DNA of 64,000 nt from an uncultured Bacilli bacterium (GCA_944332475.1 CALVKA010000001.1:248001-312000); one strand, 5' to 3'. Shown: positions 33,725-43,200, counted from the first letter of the stretch. Notes: generated from the letters alone by a model not told the origin. A program made the numbers and translations.

Positions 33725-34702
33725 TTTATCTCCTTCTTCTAACATTGTGGTGATAAAGATTCCATATCCTTTTTTTGTGTCATTTACAATTACATAATTT
33801 ACTGCTCCAATTATCTTGTCATTTTGAATGATTGGAGATCCACTCATACCTTGAACAACTCCTCCTGTTTTATTTAAGAGGTCTTCATCTGTAATTTCAA
33901 ATAATATATTTTTTGTTTTACTAGTAGTATCAATTCCTATAATGTTGATATTAAATTCTTCTGTTTTATTTTCTTCGATTACTGTTTTTATGGTAGCAGG
34001 GCCTTCTTTTATTTCTTCTTTTGTACCTACTTCCATAGTTTCCATGTTTGCTATTTCTTCTTGATATGTACCATAAATTCCGGTGATGTCATTATTATCT
34101 ATTTCCCCTGCTGTTGTTGTTTTATCATAAGTTGCATTTTTTTCTCCTGCTGTTCCATTTCTGCTTTTTTCAATATTTGATACAGTAGCATTAAAAATTT
34201 TTCCATCTTTAATTTCAAATTTTTGAGCTGTTGTTGTTTCTATGATTTCATGTCCTAATGCACCAAAACGTTTTGTTTCTGGGTCTATATATGTTAACGT
34301 TCCAATTCCATTAATTTGATCTTTTACATATAGACCTGTTTTTAATACTTTGTTTTCATCTTCTTGCAAGGCCATGGATATTGTTTTTTCTTCTTTGTTT
34401 CTAGATATGGTAAATTCTATTTCATTTGTTGTTTGTTTTTCTAGAGCATCTACCATAGAAGAAATACTATCTACGGATTCGTTATTGACCTGGGTAATTT
34501 TATCTCCTACTTCAAAACCGGCATCTTTGGCTAGGTAAGTGTTGTCTACTTCGTAAAACCCTACGACTAAAACACCTTTTGAATTTACTTCAATACCTAT
34601 TGTTTCGCCAGATGCGATAACATAATTTGAATAAGCAAGTGTATTTATGGGAATCATAGTGATAAGAAGGATTAATAGTAGTAATTTATTTTTTAATTTC
34701 AA
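33722..34702 (-). CDS. spoIVB: SpoIVB serine protease
   Basis: Forespore-secreted S55 serine protease that triggers sigma-K activation in Bacillus, 326 residues here. An N-terminal signal helix (KNKLLLLILLITMIPINTLA) is followed by a PDZ domain (about 35-110, GFEVGDKITQVNNESV). The protease domain follows, with the catalytic His in FGALGHEI and the catalytic Ser in GMSGSPI. The start is the TTG at 34702, with AGAGG about 8 nt upstream; the GTG at 34711 is inside that site. It is usually followed by spo0A; here it is not. Confidence 0.92.
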   Translation of the reverse strand: MKLKNKLLLLILLITMIPINTLAYSNYVIASGETIGIEVNSKGVLVVGFYEVDNTYLAKDAGFEVGDKITQVNNESVDSISSMVDALEKQTTNEIEFTISRNKEEKTISMALQEDENKVLKTGLYVKDQINGIGTLTYIDPETKRFGALGHEIIETTTAQKFEIKDGKIFNATVSNIEKSRNGTAGEKNATYDKTTTAGEIDNNDITGIYGTYQEEIANMETMEVGTKEEIKEGPATIKTVIEENKTEEFNINIIGIDTTSKTKNILFEITDEDLLNKTGGVVQGMSGSPIIQNDKIIGAVNYVIVNDTKKGYGIFITTMLEEGDK

Positions 34703-34850
34703 AAAAATCACCTCTTTTCTTTACTACATTTATAGTGTGATTTTTTTATTTTTTATTATGTTAAATAGTTTTTTCCATTTACACTAAAATTTTACATTTT
34801 TTTTGATTTTTTAGATGAGTTTTGCTATAGTTATACTAGAGGTGAATGAT

Positions 34851-35585
34851 ATGAATTACGATGAAGATAGACAAGGTATTCATGGTTTTTATGAGAATAC
34901 TACTTTTGCAGGTAATACTAGACTTAAAAATGTTTCTTTAGTGAGTGCTGAACAAAATTATGAATATGTAAGAAGTCAATCTGTTGGTGGAGAACGAATT
35001 AGGGCGACGGTATCTAAAAGACAGGCCACTCCATCTATTTCAAAGCGTATTAGAGTTGGTATTTATAATTTTATTGTTGGAGCAACGCTAGTTGCTTTAG
35101 GATTTAGTGGTGTCAATGCTATCAGTACAATAAAAAAAGAAAGTGATTACACGAATGCTCCCGCTGTTCAGATGGTAACGGAGGCTGATCATGATAATAC
35201 TCATAGAACTGATGATGGAAAAAACTATTTTATCGATACTATAGGTGCTTCTCAACAGATACAAAGTGGTATTAGAGAAACACAGGAAGAACCAGCGAAA
35301 GTTTTAGGTGCTATTGCTAATGAATATACTACTTCATATGAACAAGATGAGGGAAAAGAAATTGCAGAAGATACTTATGATGTTGATAATATTGATGAAC
35401 GTATAAGTAGTGTTGATCCTGATAGATATGAAGAAGGTCTATTCGATTCTGATTTTCAAAGTGATGCTAAAAACTATATTATTAGTGGTGAGCAACCAGA
35501 AAATAATCCTATGGATGAACTTAACCAAATGATGGAAGAATCTCAAGAACAAATCATATCTGAGAAAGGATATGGTGGTAAATAA
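34851..35585 (+). CDS. Hypothetical single-pass membrane protein
   Basis: A 244-residue protein of unknown family. Residues 1-58 are polar and basic near the end (KRQATPSISKRIRV). One membrane helix (about 60-80, YNFIVGATLVALGFSGV) follows, then an acidic external part rich in Glu, Asp, Gln and Asn. The middle holds an AKVLGAI segment. The ATG at 34851 follows GAGGTGA, and a TATACT (34832-34837) is probably its -10. It overlaps the next gene by 1 nt and is likely cotranscribed with both paralogues after it. Confidence 0.75.
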   Translation: MNYDEDRQGIHGFYENTTFAGNTRLKNVSLVSAEQNYEYVRSQSVGGERIRATVSKRQATPSISKRIRVGIYNFIVGATLVALGFSGVNAISTIKKESDYTNAPAVQMVTEADHDNTHRTDDGKNYFIDTIGASQQIQSGIRETQEEPAKVLGAIANEYTTSYEQDEGKEIAEDTYDVDNIDERISSVDPDRYEEGLFDSDFQSDAKNYIISGEQPENNPMDELNQMMEESQEQIISEKGYGGK

Positions 35586-35809
35586 TGGCTCAGGTTACTG
35601 TTTATTCTTTTGATGGAAAAGATTATTTTTTAGTTACTAAAATTGATTCTTATTTATATCTTTCTAATGAAAAAGATTCTTGTGATATGATGATTCGTAA
35701 AGAAGATCCTAATGACGAAACTATTTTATTACCCTTAGACAATGATGAGGAATTTGAAAAAGCGCTTCTACTTTTGGTAAAACAAAAACATGAACAGGAA
35801 GAGTTGTAA
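35585..35809 (+). CDS. Small acidic protein, first of two tandem paralogues (DUF1292-like?)
   Basis: A 74-residue acidic protein. It shares a core with the gene 80 nt downstream: KID-YLYLSNE, DMMIRKEDP, LLPL, EEF-KALLLL. The pattern of a short beta sheet followed by a helix, and the small size, resemble DUF1292 proteins, but this is a guess. Translation is coupled to the membrane protein before it. Confidence 0.75.
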   Translation: MAQVTVYSFDGKDYFLVTKIDSYLYLSNEKDSCDMMIRKEDPNDETILLPLDNDEEFEKALLLLVKQKHEQEEL

Positions 35810-35888
35810 GCCTTGTTTTCGTTTCGAATAATTGTTATCATTCTATATTTAATAACAAATGACCTAATATGAAAGGTGGTCTTAATTG

Positions 35889-36116
35889 ATGATAGATGAA
35901 ATTAGTATATATACTTTCAATAATGCCAATTATATTTTATTAGATAAAATTGATCATTATTTATATCTTTCTAATGAGAATAATCCTCATGATATGATGA
36001 TTCGTAAAGAAGATCCAGAAGATTCAAGTATGTTGTTGCCGCTTGCAGACGAAGAGGAATTTCAAAAAGCTTTATTATTACTTTTGAAAAAGCAACAGTC
36101 ATTTAAAGAAAATTAA
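35889..36116 (+). CDS. Small acidic protein, second tandem paralogue
   Basis: A 75-residue paralogue of the preceding gene, with roughly half the residues identical by eye and the motif DMMIRKEDP strictly conserved. The gene has its own AAAGGTGG ribosome binding site. Start is the ATG at 35889, though a TTG at 35886 is possible. The copies probably arose by tandem duplication. The terminator at 36115 ends the operon. Confidence 0.75.
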   Translation: MIDEISIYTFNNANYILLDKIDHYLYLSNENNPHDMMIRKEDPEDSSMLLPLADEEEFQKALLLLLKKQQSFKEN

Positions 36117-36144
36117 AAGAAGCAAAATTTTGCTTCTTTTTTAT
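36113..36144. terminator. Bidirectional terminator
   Basis: AAAAGAAGCAAAA/TTTTGCTTCTTTT perfect inverted repeat between convergent genes, serving the paralogue operon on + and xseB on -. Confidence 0.88.
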
Positions 36145-36371
36145 TCCTCTACTTTAAAATCACTTAGAGAACCATCTGGGTTTACAATTTTGGTAATGGC
36201 TTCTTCTGCTGATTTTAGTTTTTCATCACATTGTTTTGCTAGTGTCATTGCGGTATTAAATTCTTTAATTGCATCGTCTAGAGGTACTTCTCCACTTTCT
36301 AGTTTTTTTACGATGTCTTCTAGTTTTTCTAAACTTTCTTCAAATGTTAATTCTTTTTCTTCTTTTGCCAT
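36141..36371 (-). CDS. xseB: Exodeoxyribonuclease VII small subunit
   Basis: Small subunit of ExoVII, 76 residues. The family core TFEESLEKLEDIVKKLESGEVPLDDAIKEF is clear. It binds the large subunit encoded 19 nt upstream. AAAGGA before the ATG. Last gene of mutS-nusB-xseA-xseB. Confidence 0.95.
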   Translation of the reverse strand: MAKEEKELTFEESLEKLEDIVKKLESGEVPLDDAIKEFNTAMTLAKQCDEKLKSAEEAITKIVNPDGSLSDFKVEE

Positions 36372-36390
36372 GTTTTTTATTCCTTTCTTT

Positions 36391-37644
36391 TTATATTACT
36401 TCTGCATTAATTGTTCCATCTGTTAGTGTGATTTCAATTTTATCTTTTTTCTTTACTTCTTTTGTACTTGTTATTACTTTGCCATCTTTTTTTGTCATGG
36501 AGTAGCCTCTTTGAATGGTTAGTAATGGACTTAGTGTTTCTAGTTTTGATATTAGTTGTAGGTACTTATTTTGTTTTGACTCTATTAATCGTTTTGGGTT
36601 TTGGAAAATAGATGAACTCATAATTGATATGAATTTTTTTTCTTTTATTGTAGTTAGGTTTTTACTTGCAAATTTTAAGCGATCTAGGATACTATCAAAT
36701 TGTAGTTCTTTAGCTTGATAAATTGCAATAGGGTTTTGAAAAATATACCTACTTTTTATTTCTTCTAGTTTTTGAGTATTGATATTAATCTTATGTTGCA
36801 TTGCTTTATTTAGTCTTATTTTTAATTGGTTTAGATAATTTTCAACATCTGCTTTCTGGGGTACTGCTAACTCTGCTGCTCCTGTTGGAGTTGGAGCTCT
36901 TAGATCGGCAACGAAATCAGCAATTGTAAAGTCAATTTCATGGCCTACAGCACTTATTATAGGTATATTACAACTAAATATGCTTCTAGCAACGATTTCT
37001 TCGTTAAATGGCCATAAATCTTCGATTGATCCACCGCCTCGACCTACAATTAAGGTATCTAGATTATAGTTTTTAGCATTTTCAATCTGTCTTACAATGT
37101 CTTCTTTTGCATTTTCTCCTTGTACTAGGGATGGAAATAGGATGATTTCTGCTAGTGGCCAGCGTCGTTTAATTGTCGATATAATATCTTTGATTGCAGC
37201 TCCTGTAGGTGCTGTTACAACCCCTACTCTATTTGGAATTTTAGGAATCTTCTTTTTGTATTCTTTCCTAAATAATCCTTCTTGTTCTAGCTTCTTTTTT
37301 AATTGTTCATAGGCTATATATAAATTTCCTATACCATCTTCTAACATATCATTGACATAAATTTGGTATCCGCCGTTTGCTTCAAAAACACTAATTTTTC
37401 CTGTTACTAATACTTTCATTCCGTCTTGAGGCATGAATTTTATTTTTTTTGTGTTGGATGCAAACATAATAGCATTAATTCTTGATCCTTCATCTTTTAA
37501 TGTGAAATAAAAATGTCCTCTACTATGTGCTTTAAAGTTTGAAATTTCTCCTTTTAGGAAAACTTCATTTAGGTTTACATCGTTATCAATTTTATATTTA
37601 ATATATCTTGTTAATTGCGTTACGGTGATATATTTATCATTCAT
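36391..37644 (-). CDS. xseA: Exodeoxyribonuclease VII large subunit
   Basis: Catalytic subunit of the single-strand DNA exonuclease ExoVII, 417 residues. An N-terminal OB fold (VFLKGEISNFKAHSRGHFYFTLKD) is followed by the nuclease core with VVTAPTGAAIKDI, VGRGGGSIEDLWPFN and SAVGHEIDFTIADFVADLRAPTP. A coiled-coil segment binding XseB follows. Complete. AAAGGGA upstream of the ATG. Confidence 0.96.
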   Translation of the reverse strand: MNDKYITVTQLTRYIKYKIDNDVNLNEVFLKGEISNFKAHSRGHFYFTLKDEGSRINAIMFASNTKKIKFMPQDGMKVLVTGKISVFEANGGYQIYVNDMLEDGIGNLYIAYEQLKKKLEQEGLFRKEYKKKIPKIPNRVGVVTAPTGAAIKDIISTIKRRWPLAEIILFPSLVQGENAKEDIVRQIENAKNYNLDTLIVGRGGGSIEDLWPFNEEIVARSIFSCNIPIISAVGHEIDFTIADFVADLRAPTPTGAAELAVPQKADVENYLNQLKIRLNKAMQHKININTQKLEEIKSRYIFQNPIAIYQAKELQFDSILDRLKFASKNLTTIKEKKFISIMSSSIFQNPKRLIESKQNKYLQLISKLETLSPLLTIQRGYSMTKKDGKVITSTKEVKKKDKIEITLTDGTINAEVI

Positions 37645-37658
37645 AGTATGATCCCTTT

Positions 37659-38060
37659 CTATTTTTCTTCTTCGTGATAAATTTTATCTAAGATCCCATT
37701 TATCATTTTTGTTACAGCTTCTTCAGAATATTTCTTAGAAAGTTCAATTGCTTCATTGATTGCTACTACACTGGGGGTATCCGTATACATTAATTCATAA
37801 ATACCAAGAGATAAAATTGCTTTATCGACTTTATTTAATCGGTCTATTGTCCAGTTATTCATATATTTGTCTGCAAAAGCATCTATTTCTTTTTGGTTTT
37901 TTATGATACCTTCTACGCATTGATTTACGTAGTCGTTTTCTACTTCTAGTTGTTCTTTGATTAAGTTTTTTATATCGTATGTATTTTTTGTTTTATCTAA
38001 TATGTAAGTTTGATAAATGACTTTCATGATGATTTCTCTTAATTCACTTCTATTTTTCAT
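37659..38060 (-). CDS. nusB: Transcription antitermination protein NusB
   Basis: All-helical NusB protein of 133 residues, a component of the rRNA antitermination complex. Family features: an N-terminal RSELREIIMKVIYQ, and a C-terminal LSLGIYELMYTDTPSVVAINEAIELSKKYS. 15 nt before xseA, as in many Bacillota. Confidence 0.94.
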   Translation of the reverse strand: MKNRSELREIIMKVIYQTYILDKTKNTYDIKNLIKEQLEVENDYVNQCVEGIIKNQKEIDAFADKYMNNWTIDRLNKVDKAILSLGIYELMYTDTPSVVAINEAIELSKKYSEEAVTKMINGILDKIYHEEEK

Positions 38061-38064
38061 GATT

Positions 38065-40617
38065 TTATTCCTTTCTACTTGCTTCTTTTTTTAATTCATA
38101 TAGATAGTTTAGTGCTTCCATTGGTGTCATTTCTAATGGGTTGATTGCTTTTATTTTTTCTTCTATTGGATTTTTCTTTGGTTCCGCTTCACTTTCCGTT
38201 AATTCGAACAGTGAAGTTTGTGTAAATGTTTCTTTTTTTACATTTTTCTTTTCATATACATTTAGAATTTCATCAGCTCGTTTGATTAGACTTTCTGGTA
38301 GATGAGCAAGACTGGCAACATGAATACCATAACTTTTATCTACAGGGCCATTTTTGACTTTGTGTAGGAATGTTATTTTTCCATCTTTTTCTACAGCTGA
38401 AACATGGACATTTTTTAAATGTTTTAAATCTTTTTCTAAGGCTGTTAGTTCATGGTAGTGAGTAGAAAACATTGTTTTGGCTTTGATTTTGTCATGTATA
38501 TATTCTAGTATTGCTTGTGCTAGACTCATACCATCGTAGGTTGCGGTTCCTCTACCTAATTCATCAAATAAAATTAGACTATGTTCTGTTGCTTCGCTGA
38601 TTGCGGTATTTGCTTCTTTCATTTCTACCATAAAAGTTGACTCTCCAGATACTAAGTCGTCACTTGCTCCAATTCTTGTAAATATTTTATCAAAGATTGG
38701 CATGGTACAACTTTTACATGGAACAAAGCAACCAATCTGGGCCATAATAACAGTAATTGCACATTGTCTCATATATGTAGATTTACCTGCCATATTAGGT
38801 CCAGTAATTAATAGTATATCTGTTGTTTTGTCCATAATAATGTCGTTTGGAATGTACTTATCTTTCATTACTTGTTCTACAACTGGATGACGACATTCTA
38901 TCATTTTGATACTTTTTTCTTCTGTTAATGTTGGTCTTACAAAACGATATTGATCACTTACCATTGAGAAGGATTGTAACATATCGATTTCACTAATTAT
39001 TTTTGCTATCTTTTGTAGTTTAGCAGTATATCGTTTTACAACTTCTCTTATATCCATAAATAATTTATATTCTAGACTGATAATTTTTTCTTCTGCTCCT
39101 AAAATAATATTTTCTTTTTCTTTTAAAAGTGGAGTTGTAAATCTTTCACAATTCGCTAGTGTTTGTTTTCTATCATATCCATATTCTTCTTTGATTAGAT
39201 GAGTCTGTCCTTTTGAAACTTCTATATAATATCCAAATACTTTGTTGAAACCAACTTTTAAATTTTTGATTCCCGTTTTTTCTTTTTCTTTTTGTTCTAG
39301 TTCAAGAATGAAGTCTTTGGATCCACTACTGACTCTTTTTAATTCATCTAATTCTTCATTATATCCTGACTTTATTAAATGACCTTCGTGTAATGTAAAT
39401 GGAGCATCTTCTAGGATGGTTTTATCTAATAACTCGTATAATTCATCTAGGGTTTCTAACTTTTTGTCATAATGAATTTGTTCTAGAATTTCTTTTGTTT
39501 TTGGAAGATGTCCAAGGGAAGTTTTTAGTTGTAATAAATCTTTGGCATTTAAGTTTCCGTAACTAATTCTTCCGGCTAATCTTTCTAGGTCATAAACATT
39601 TCCTAATTCTTTTATTAGATCGTCTCGTAAAATAAATTCTGTAGATAGTTTTTCTACCATATCATAGCGACGCTGTATTTCTTCTTTTCTTGTTAATGGG
39701 TTTTCTATGTTATATTTTAAAAATCTTGAGCCCATGGCAGTTTTATTTTTATCTAGGAGCCATAACAAACTATATTGTCTTTCCCTATTTCTTAGGGTTT
39801 CTGTTAATTCTAGGTTTCTTTTAGTGTTGTTATCGAATTCTAGATATTCACTGTTTTTTATAATTTGACATTTTTGAAGGTGATGTAAGTCTCCTTTTTT
39901 TGTGTCGATAATATAATATAATAAATGTTTTAGGGTTGAAGTGAGTCTAATGTCTTCAATTTCTTTATAGATATATTCATAATTTTTATCATTTAACTCT
40001 TCTTCTGTAATTGTTACTAATACATTATAGTTCGTTCGTAGTATTTGAATGATTTCTCTATCTATGGCATCATTTACAATTACTTCTTTAAAACCATGTT
40101 TTACGACTTCTTTTATTACTTTATCTTTTTCCCCTTCGATTAACATGGCATAGACTTCTCCAGTTGAAATGTCTGCAAAACTGATTCCGTAGCAATAATC
40201 AAAACTATAAATGTTTGCGATGTAATTATTACTTTTAGAATCTATATTTTCATCAATTCTTGTTCCTTTTGTAATGACTTGAATAACGTCACGTTTTACC
40301 ATTCCTTTGGTTTCTTTTGGATCTTCTAGTTGTTCACAAATAGCTACTTTATATCCCTTTTCTATTAAAGTATCTACATATGAGGCATAGGCGTGATGTG
40401 GGACTCCACACATAGGAACTCTTTCTTCTAACCCTGCTTGTTTTCCTGTTAAGGTTAATTCTAGTATGCGGGAAGCAATAATGGCATCTTCAAAAAACAT
40501 TTCATAAAAGTCTCCAAGGCGAAAAAAGATAATACAATCTTCGTATTTATCTTTTATCTCCATATATTGTTGCATCATAGGACTTAATTTTTCTCTTTGT
40601 ACTTCACTACGTTTCAT
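38065..40617 (-). CDS. mutS: DNA mismatch repair protein MutS
   Basis: Mismatch-recognition ATPase, 850 residues. The mismatch-binding wedge reads FFRLGDFYEMF (about residue 35), with the Phe-x-Glu. Walker A is TGPNMAGKST, the Walker B region ILFDELGRGT, and FSTHYHELT follows. The N-terminal connector, lever and clamp domains are all present. The ATG at 40617 is chosen because GTGGTG lies 6-12 nt upstream; an in-frame GTG there is part of that site. mutL is not in the window. Confidence 0.96.
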   Translation of the reverse strand: MKRSEVQREKLSPMMQQYMEIKDKYEDCIIFFRLGDFYEMFFEDAIIASRILELTLTGKQAGLEERVPMCGVPHHAYASYVDTLIEKGYKVAICEQLEDPKETKGMVKRDVIQVITKGTRIDENIDSKSNNYIANIYSFDYCYGISFADISTGEVYAMLIEGEKDKVIKEVVKHGFKEVIVNDAIDREIIQILRTNYNVLVTITEEELNDKNYEYIYKEIEDIRLTSTLKHLLYYIIDTKKGDLHHLQKCQIIKNSEYLEFDNNTKRNLELTETLRNRERQYSLLWLLDKNKTAMGSRFLKYNIENPLTRKEEIQRRYDMVEKLSTEFILRDDLIKELGNVYDLERLAGRISYGNLNAKDLLQLKTSLGHLPKTKEILEQIHYDKKLETLDELYELLDKTILEDAPFTLHEGHLIKSGYNEELDELKRVSSGSKDFILELEQKEKEKTGIKNLKVGFNKVFGYYIEVSKGQTHLIKEEYGYDRKQTLANCERFTTPLLKEKENIILGAEEKIISLEYKLFMDIREVVKRYTAKLQKIAKIISEIDMLQSFSMVSDQYRFVRPTLTEEKSIKMIECRHPVVEQVMKDKYIPNDIIMDKTTDILLITGPNMAGKSTYMRQCAITVIMAQIGCFVPCKSCTMPIFDKIFTRIGASDDLVSGESTFMVEMKEANTAISEATEHSLILFDELGRGTATYDGMSLAQAILEYIHDKIKAKTMFSTHYHELTALEKDLKHLKNVHVSAVEKDGKITFLHKVKNGPVDKSYGIHVASLAHLPESLIKRADEILNVYEKKNVKKETFTQTSLFELTESEAEPKKNPIEEKIKAINPLEMTPMEALNYLYELKKEASRKE

Positions 40618-40680
40618 TTTTTTCACCACTAGTTCTATTATAGCAAAATCTCCTTTTATTTCCTAGTTAAATATTGATTT

Positions 40681-41709
40681 TTATGTATGTAAAAATGTCA
40701 TTTTGTTTGATTTTGATAAAGATGAGTTTTTCTTTTGATAAAAAATATTTTGCCAAATAAATTTTATCTTTTTCTTTTTGGTTGGTAAAGATTGAATATC
40801 CATATCAATTTTTATAATTTCTCCAAAAGAAATTGCTAATTTTTCAATGGGAAAAAAGAGATTGGCATTATCGTTAAATGTTTGTAGTGTTAAGTTCATT
40901 AAAACGGGATAAGAACTTGTTGCTTTTGTTAGTTTAATGGGGATGATTTGTCTTGGAATGATGTTGTTGGCATATTTAATATATAAATGTATTGTTTTGG
41001 CAGAAAGACTATTTTCTCTTAATTTTAAAATATTTAAATCTAATAATTTTTGTAATTCTTTGATACTTTCTTTTCTTGTTTTTATTGGTTTTAATGTCAT
41101 GCAAGAAGAAATTGCTCTAGGAGGTGTTTCTTTTTGTAACTCTTTTATAGTTGCTCCTTCTATTCCTAGAGAATGATTGATTAGATATTCTGCGTTATAT
41201 CCAAATACTTCATATAGTTTCTTGTATGAATAATTTCTAATATCTTCCATGGTGTTAATACCTAATTTTTTTAATTTTAGCATCATACTATTACTAATTT
41301 GCCAAAAGTCTGATAGTGGTTGATGGGTGGAACATGTTGAGATATATTCTTTTTCGTCTAAATACGCAATCGTTGTTTTTTGTATTTTGGTTATGATATT
41401 ACAAGCTGTTTTTGCTAAAAAAAGATTGGTACCTATTCCTATTTTTACGACTATAGGATATTTGGATGTCAATTTGTTTTTTATGTCTAGTGCTAGCTGA
41501 TAAGTGCTTTTTTTATATAATTCCTGATAGTTTGTAATGTCAATAAAGTATTCTGTTGTTGTGTATTGGTAAATATCTTCGTAAAAGAATATGTCCGTTA
41601 TTTTATCGTAGATTTTATCATCTAAAATTGATTTTGTGGTAAGAAACTTTTGACTCCACTTTCCTCTTTTTTCTTTCTCTATTTGTAATACTAAATACTT
41701 TTTTGTCAT
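40681..41709 (-). CDS. Y-family DNA polymerase homologue lacking catalytic acids
   Basis: Similar to UmuC/DinB-type translesion polymerases but only 342 residues. The palm end IGIGTNLFLAKTA (about 90-102), the helix-hairpin-helix-like thumb (KKLGINTMEDIRNYSYKKLYEVFG) and the little-finger region are present. Missing is the N-terminal metal motif (usually D-x-[ND]-x-F-[FY]-A-S-V-E). The second metal motif SIDE reads TTTE (50-53), losing its Asp. So the palm is truncated and polymerase activity is unlikely. The ATG at 41709 follows GGGAGG. The reading frame is intact. Confidence 0.82.
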   Translation of the reverse strand: MTKKYLVLQIEKEKRGKWSQKFLTTKSILDDKIYDKITDIFFYEDIYQYTTTEYFIDITNYQELYKKSTYQLALDIKNKLTSKYPIVVKIGIGTNLFLAKTACNIITKIQKTTIAYLDEKEYISTCSTHQPLSDFWQISNSMMLKLKKLGINTMEDIRNYSYKKLYEVFGYNAEYLINHSLGIEGATIKELQKETPPRAISSCMTLKPIKTRKESIKELQKLLDLNILKLRENSLSAKTIHLYIKYANNIIPRQIIPIKLTKATSSYPVLMNLTLQTFNDNANLFFPIEKLAISFGEIIKIDMDIQSLPTKKKKIKFIWQNIFYQKKNSSLSKSNKMTFLHT

Positions 41710-41739
41710 AATTTTTCCTCCCTTTCTTAATCTATTACT

Positions 41740-41769
41740 ATTATAGTACAATTGTTCGTATAAAAGCAA
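41740..41769 (-). promoter_or_regulatory. Promoter of the Y-family homologue with a LexA-like box
   Basis: On the - strand: TTGCTT (41769-41764), 18 bp, TATAAT (41745-41740). In the spacer CGAACAATTGTAC (41758-41746) resembles the Gram-positive LexA box CGAAC-N4-GTTCG with changes in the right half. A second inverted repeat TTGTTCG/CGAACAA spans 41752-41777. Confidence 0.55.
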
Positions 41770-41813
41770 TCGAACAAAGAAAAAAACCGAAAAAAATTTC
41801 GATAAAAAAGAAA

Positions 41814-41833
41814 AAAGAGGCTAACCTCTTTAT
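41814..41833 (-). terminator. Terminator of murC
   Basis: AAAGAGG-CTAA-CCTCTTT hairpin just after the murC stop, followed by a T run on the - strand. Confidence 0.75.
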
Positions 41834-43134
41834 TTTATTAAGTTTTTGAAACTGTCAATTAAATTGTCAACGTATGCACAACTCATAAAACAGATAACAG
41901 AGTCTTTTTCGTTTTTTAATTTGTCTATAGTATCTAGACTTATCATTTCCCCATTTTTTAGATTATCTACAATCATGTGAGATGTTACACCAGGATAGTC
42001 TTCTTGGCGTTCTCTATTGGAATCAATATCTGTTAAATATGTTTTATCAGCAATGTTAAATGCTTCTACAAATTCTTCTTTAAAATCTTTTGTTCTAGAA
42101 TAAGTATTTGGTACAAATACTACCACTAATCGCTTATTTGGATATTTTTGTTTTACTGCTTCTAATGTGACTTTAATTTCTGTTGGATGATGAGCATAAT
42201 CATCAATAATTACACAGTTTCCCATCTTTGTTTCTGCAAAACGTCTTTTAGCATTATGGAATGTTTCTAATAATTCATGAATGGTATCTTTCGTTAAACC
42301 TAATTCTTTTGCGATGGTAATTGCTGATGCTGCATTCATTACCATGTGACTACCATATAGTGGAATGTCAAAATGACCAAATAGTTCTTTATCTATATAT
42401 AAATCAAATACAGATCCTGTTTCCAATAATTTCATATTTTTAATTACGATGTCATTATTTTCATGAAATCCATAAAATTTCACTGGTGTTTGATAATGAA
42501 TTTTTCTTACTTCTTCATTATCTCCGTTTGCTACTACTAACTTTTTTGTTTGGTTTGCAAACATTTCAAAGGTATTTCTAATATCATCAATATCTTTATA
42601 ACACTCTAGATGTTCTGCTTCTATGTTGGTAATGATAGAATAAGTTGGATAGTAATCGGTAAAGTGACGATTGAATTCATCACTTTCTACGACAAAGTAC
42701 TTATTTTTTTTATCGGCATGACCATCTCCTGCTCCAATAAAATAGTTGCAACCAAGTGTTGGCTCTAATAAATGCCTAATTAATGAAGATGTGGTTGTTT
42801 TCCCATGGGTTCCACTGACACCAATTGTTTCAAACATATCGATGACATCACCCATGATTTCACTATATTTTTTTACTGTTAAACCTAATTTTCTTACTCT
42901 TTTCATTTCTTCGTGATCTTCTTTGAATGCTACACTGTAGGTTACAATTGTATCTGGATCAATTTTATGATTATGGTCATAATAGATAGGAATTCCTCTT
43001 TGTTCTAATCCGTCCTGGGTAAACTTGTGACCTTTTGCATCGTCATATCCACTCACTTCGTTTCCAAGGTCATATAAAATTTGGGCCAGTGTTGACATAC
43101 CAGTCCCTTTGATTCCTATGCAATAATATTTCAT
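41830..43134 (-). CDS. murC: UDP-N-acetylmuramate--L-alanine ligase
   Basis: Adds L-Ala to UDP-MurNAc in peptidoglycan precursor synthesis, 434 residues. The N-terminal Rossmann motif is YCIGIKGTGMSTLAQ, the ATP loop GVSGTHGKTTTSSL, the ESDEFNRHF metal and substrate site follows, and DDYAHHPTEI is in the C-terminal domain. A complete cell wall ligase, so this organism is not a wall-less mollicute. AGGAGTG before the ATG. Confidence 0.95.
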   Translation of the reverse strand: MKYYCIGIKGTGMSTLAQILYDLGNEVSGYDDAKGHKFTQDGLEQRGIPIYYDHNHKIDPDTIVTYSVAFKEDHEEMKRVRKLGLTVKKYSEIMGDVIDMFETIGVSGTHGKTTTSSLIRHLLEPTLGCNYFIGAGDGHADKKNKYFVVESDEFNRHFTDYYPTYSIITNIEAEHLECYKDIDDIRNTFEMFANQTKKLVVANGDNEEVRKIHYQTPVKFYGFHENNDIVIKNMKLLETGSVFDLYIDKELFGHFDIPLYGSHMVMNAASAITIAKELGLTKDTIHELLETFHNAKRRFAETKMGNCVIIDDYAHHPTEIKVTLEAVKQKYPNKRLVVVFVPNTYSRTKDFKEEFVEAFNIADKTYLTDIDSNRERQEDYPGVTSHMIVDNLKNGEMISLDTIDKLKNEKDSVICFMSCAYVDNLIDSFKNLIK

Positions 43135-43200
43135 AATTTCACTCCTCTTATATTTTTCAGTATACGATACTTTTTTCTCTAAGTAAAGTTCTACTTTATT

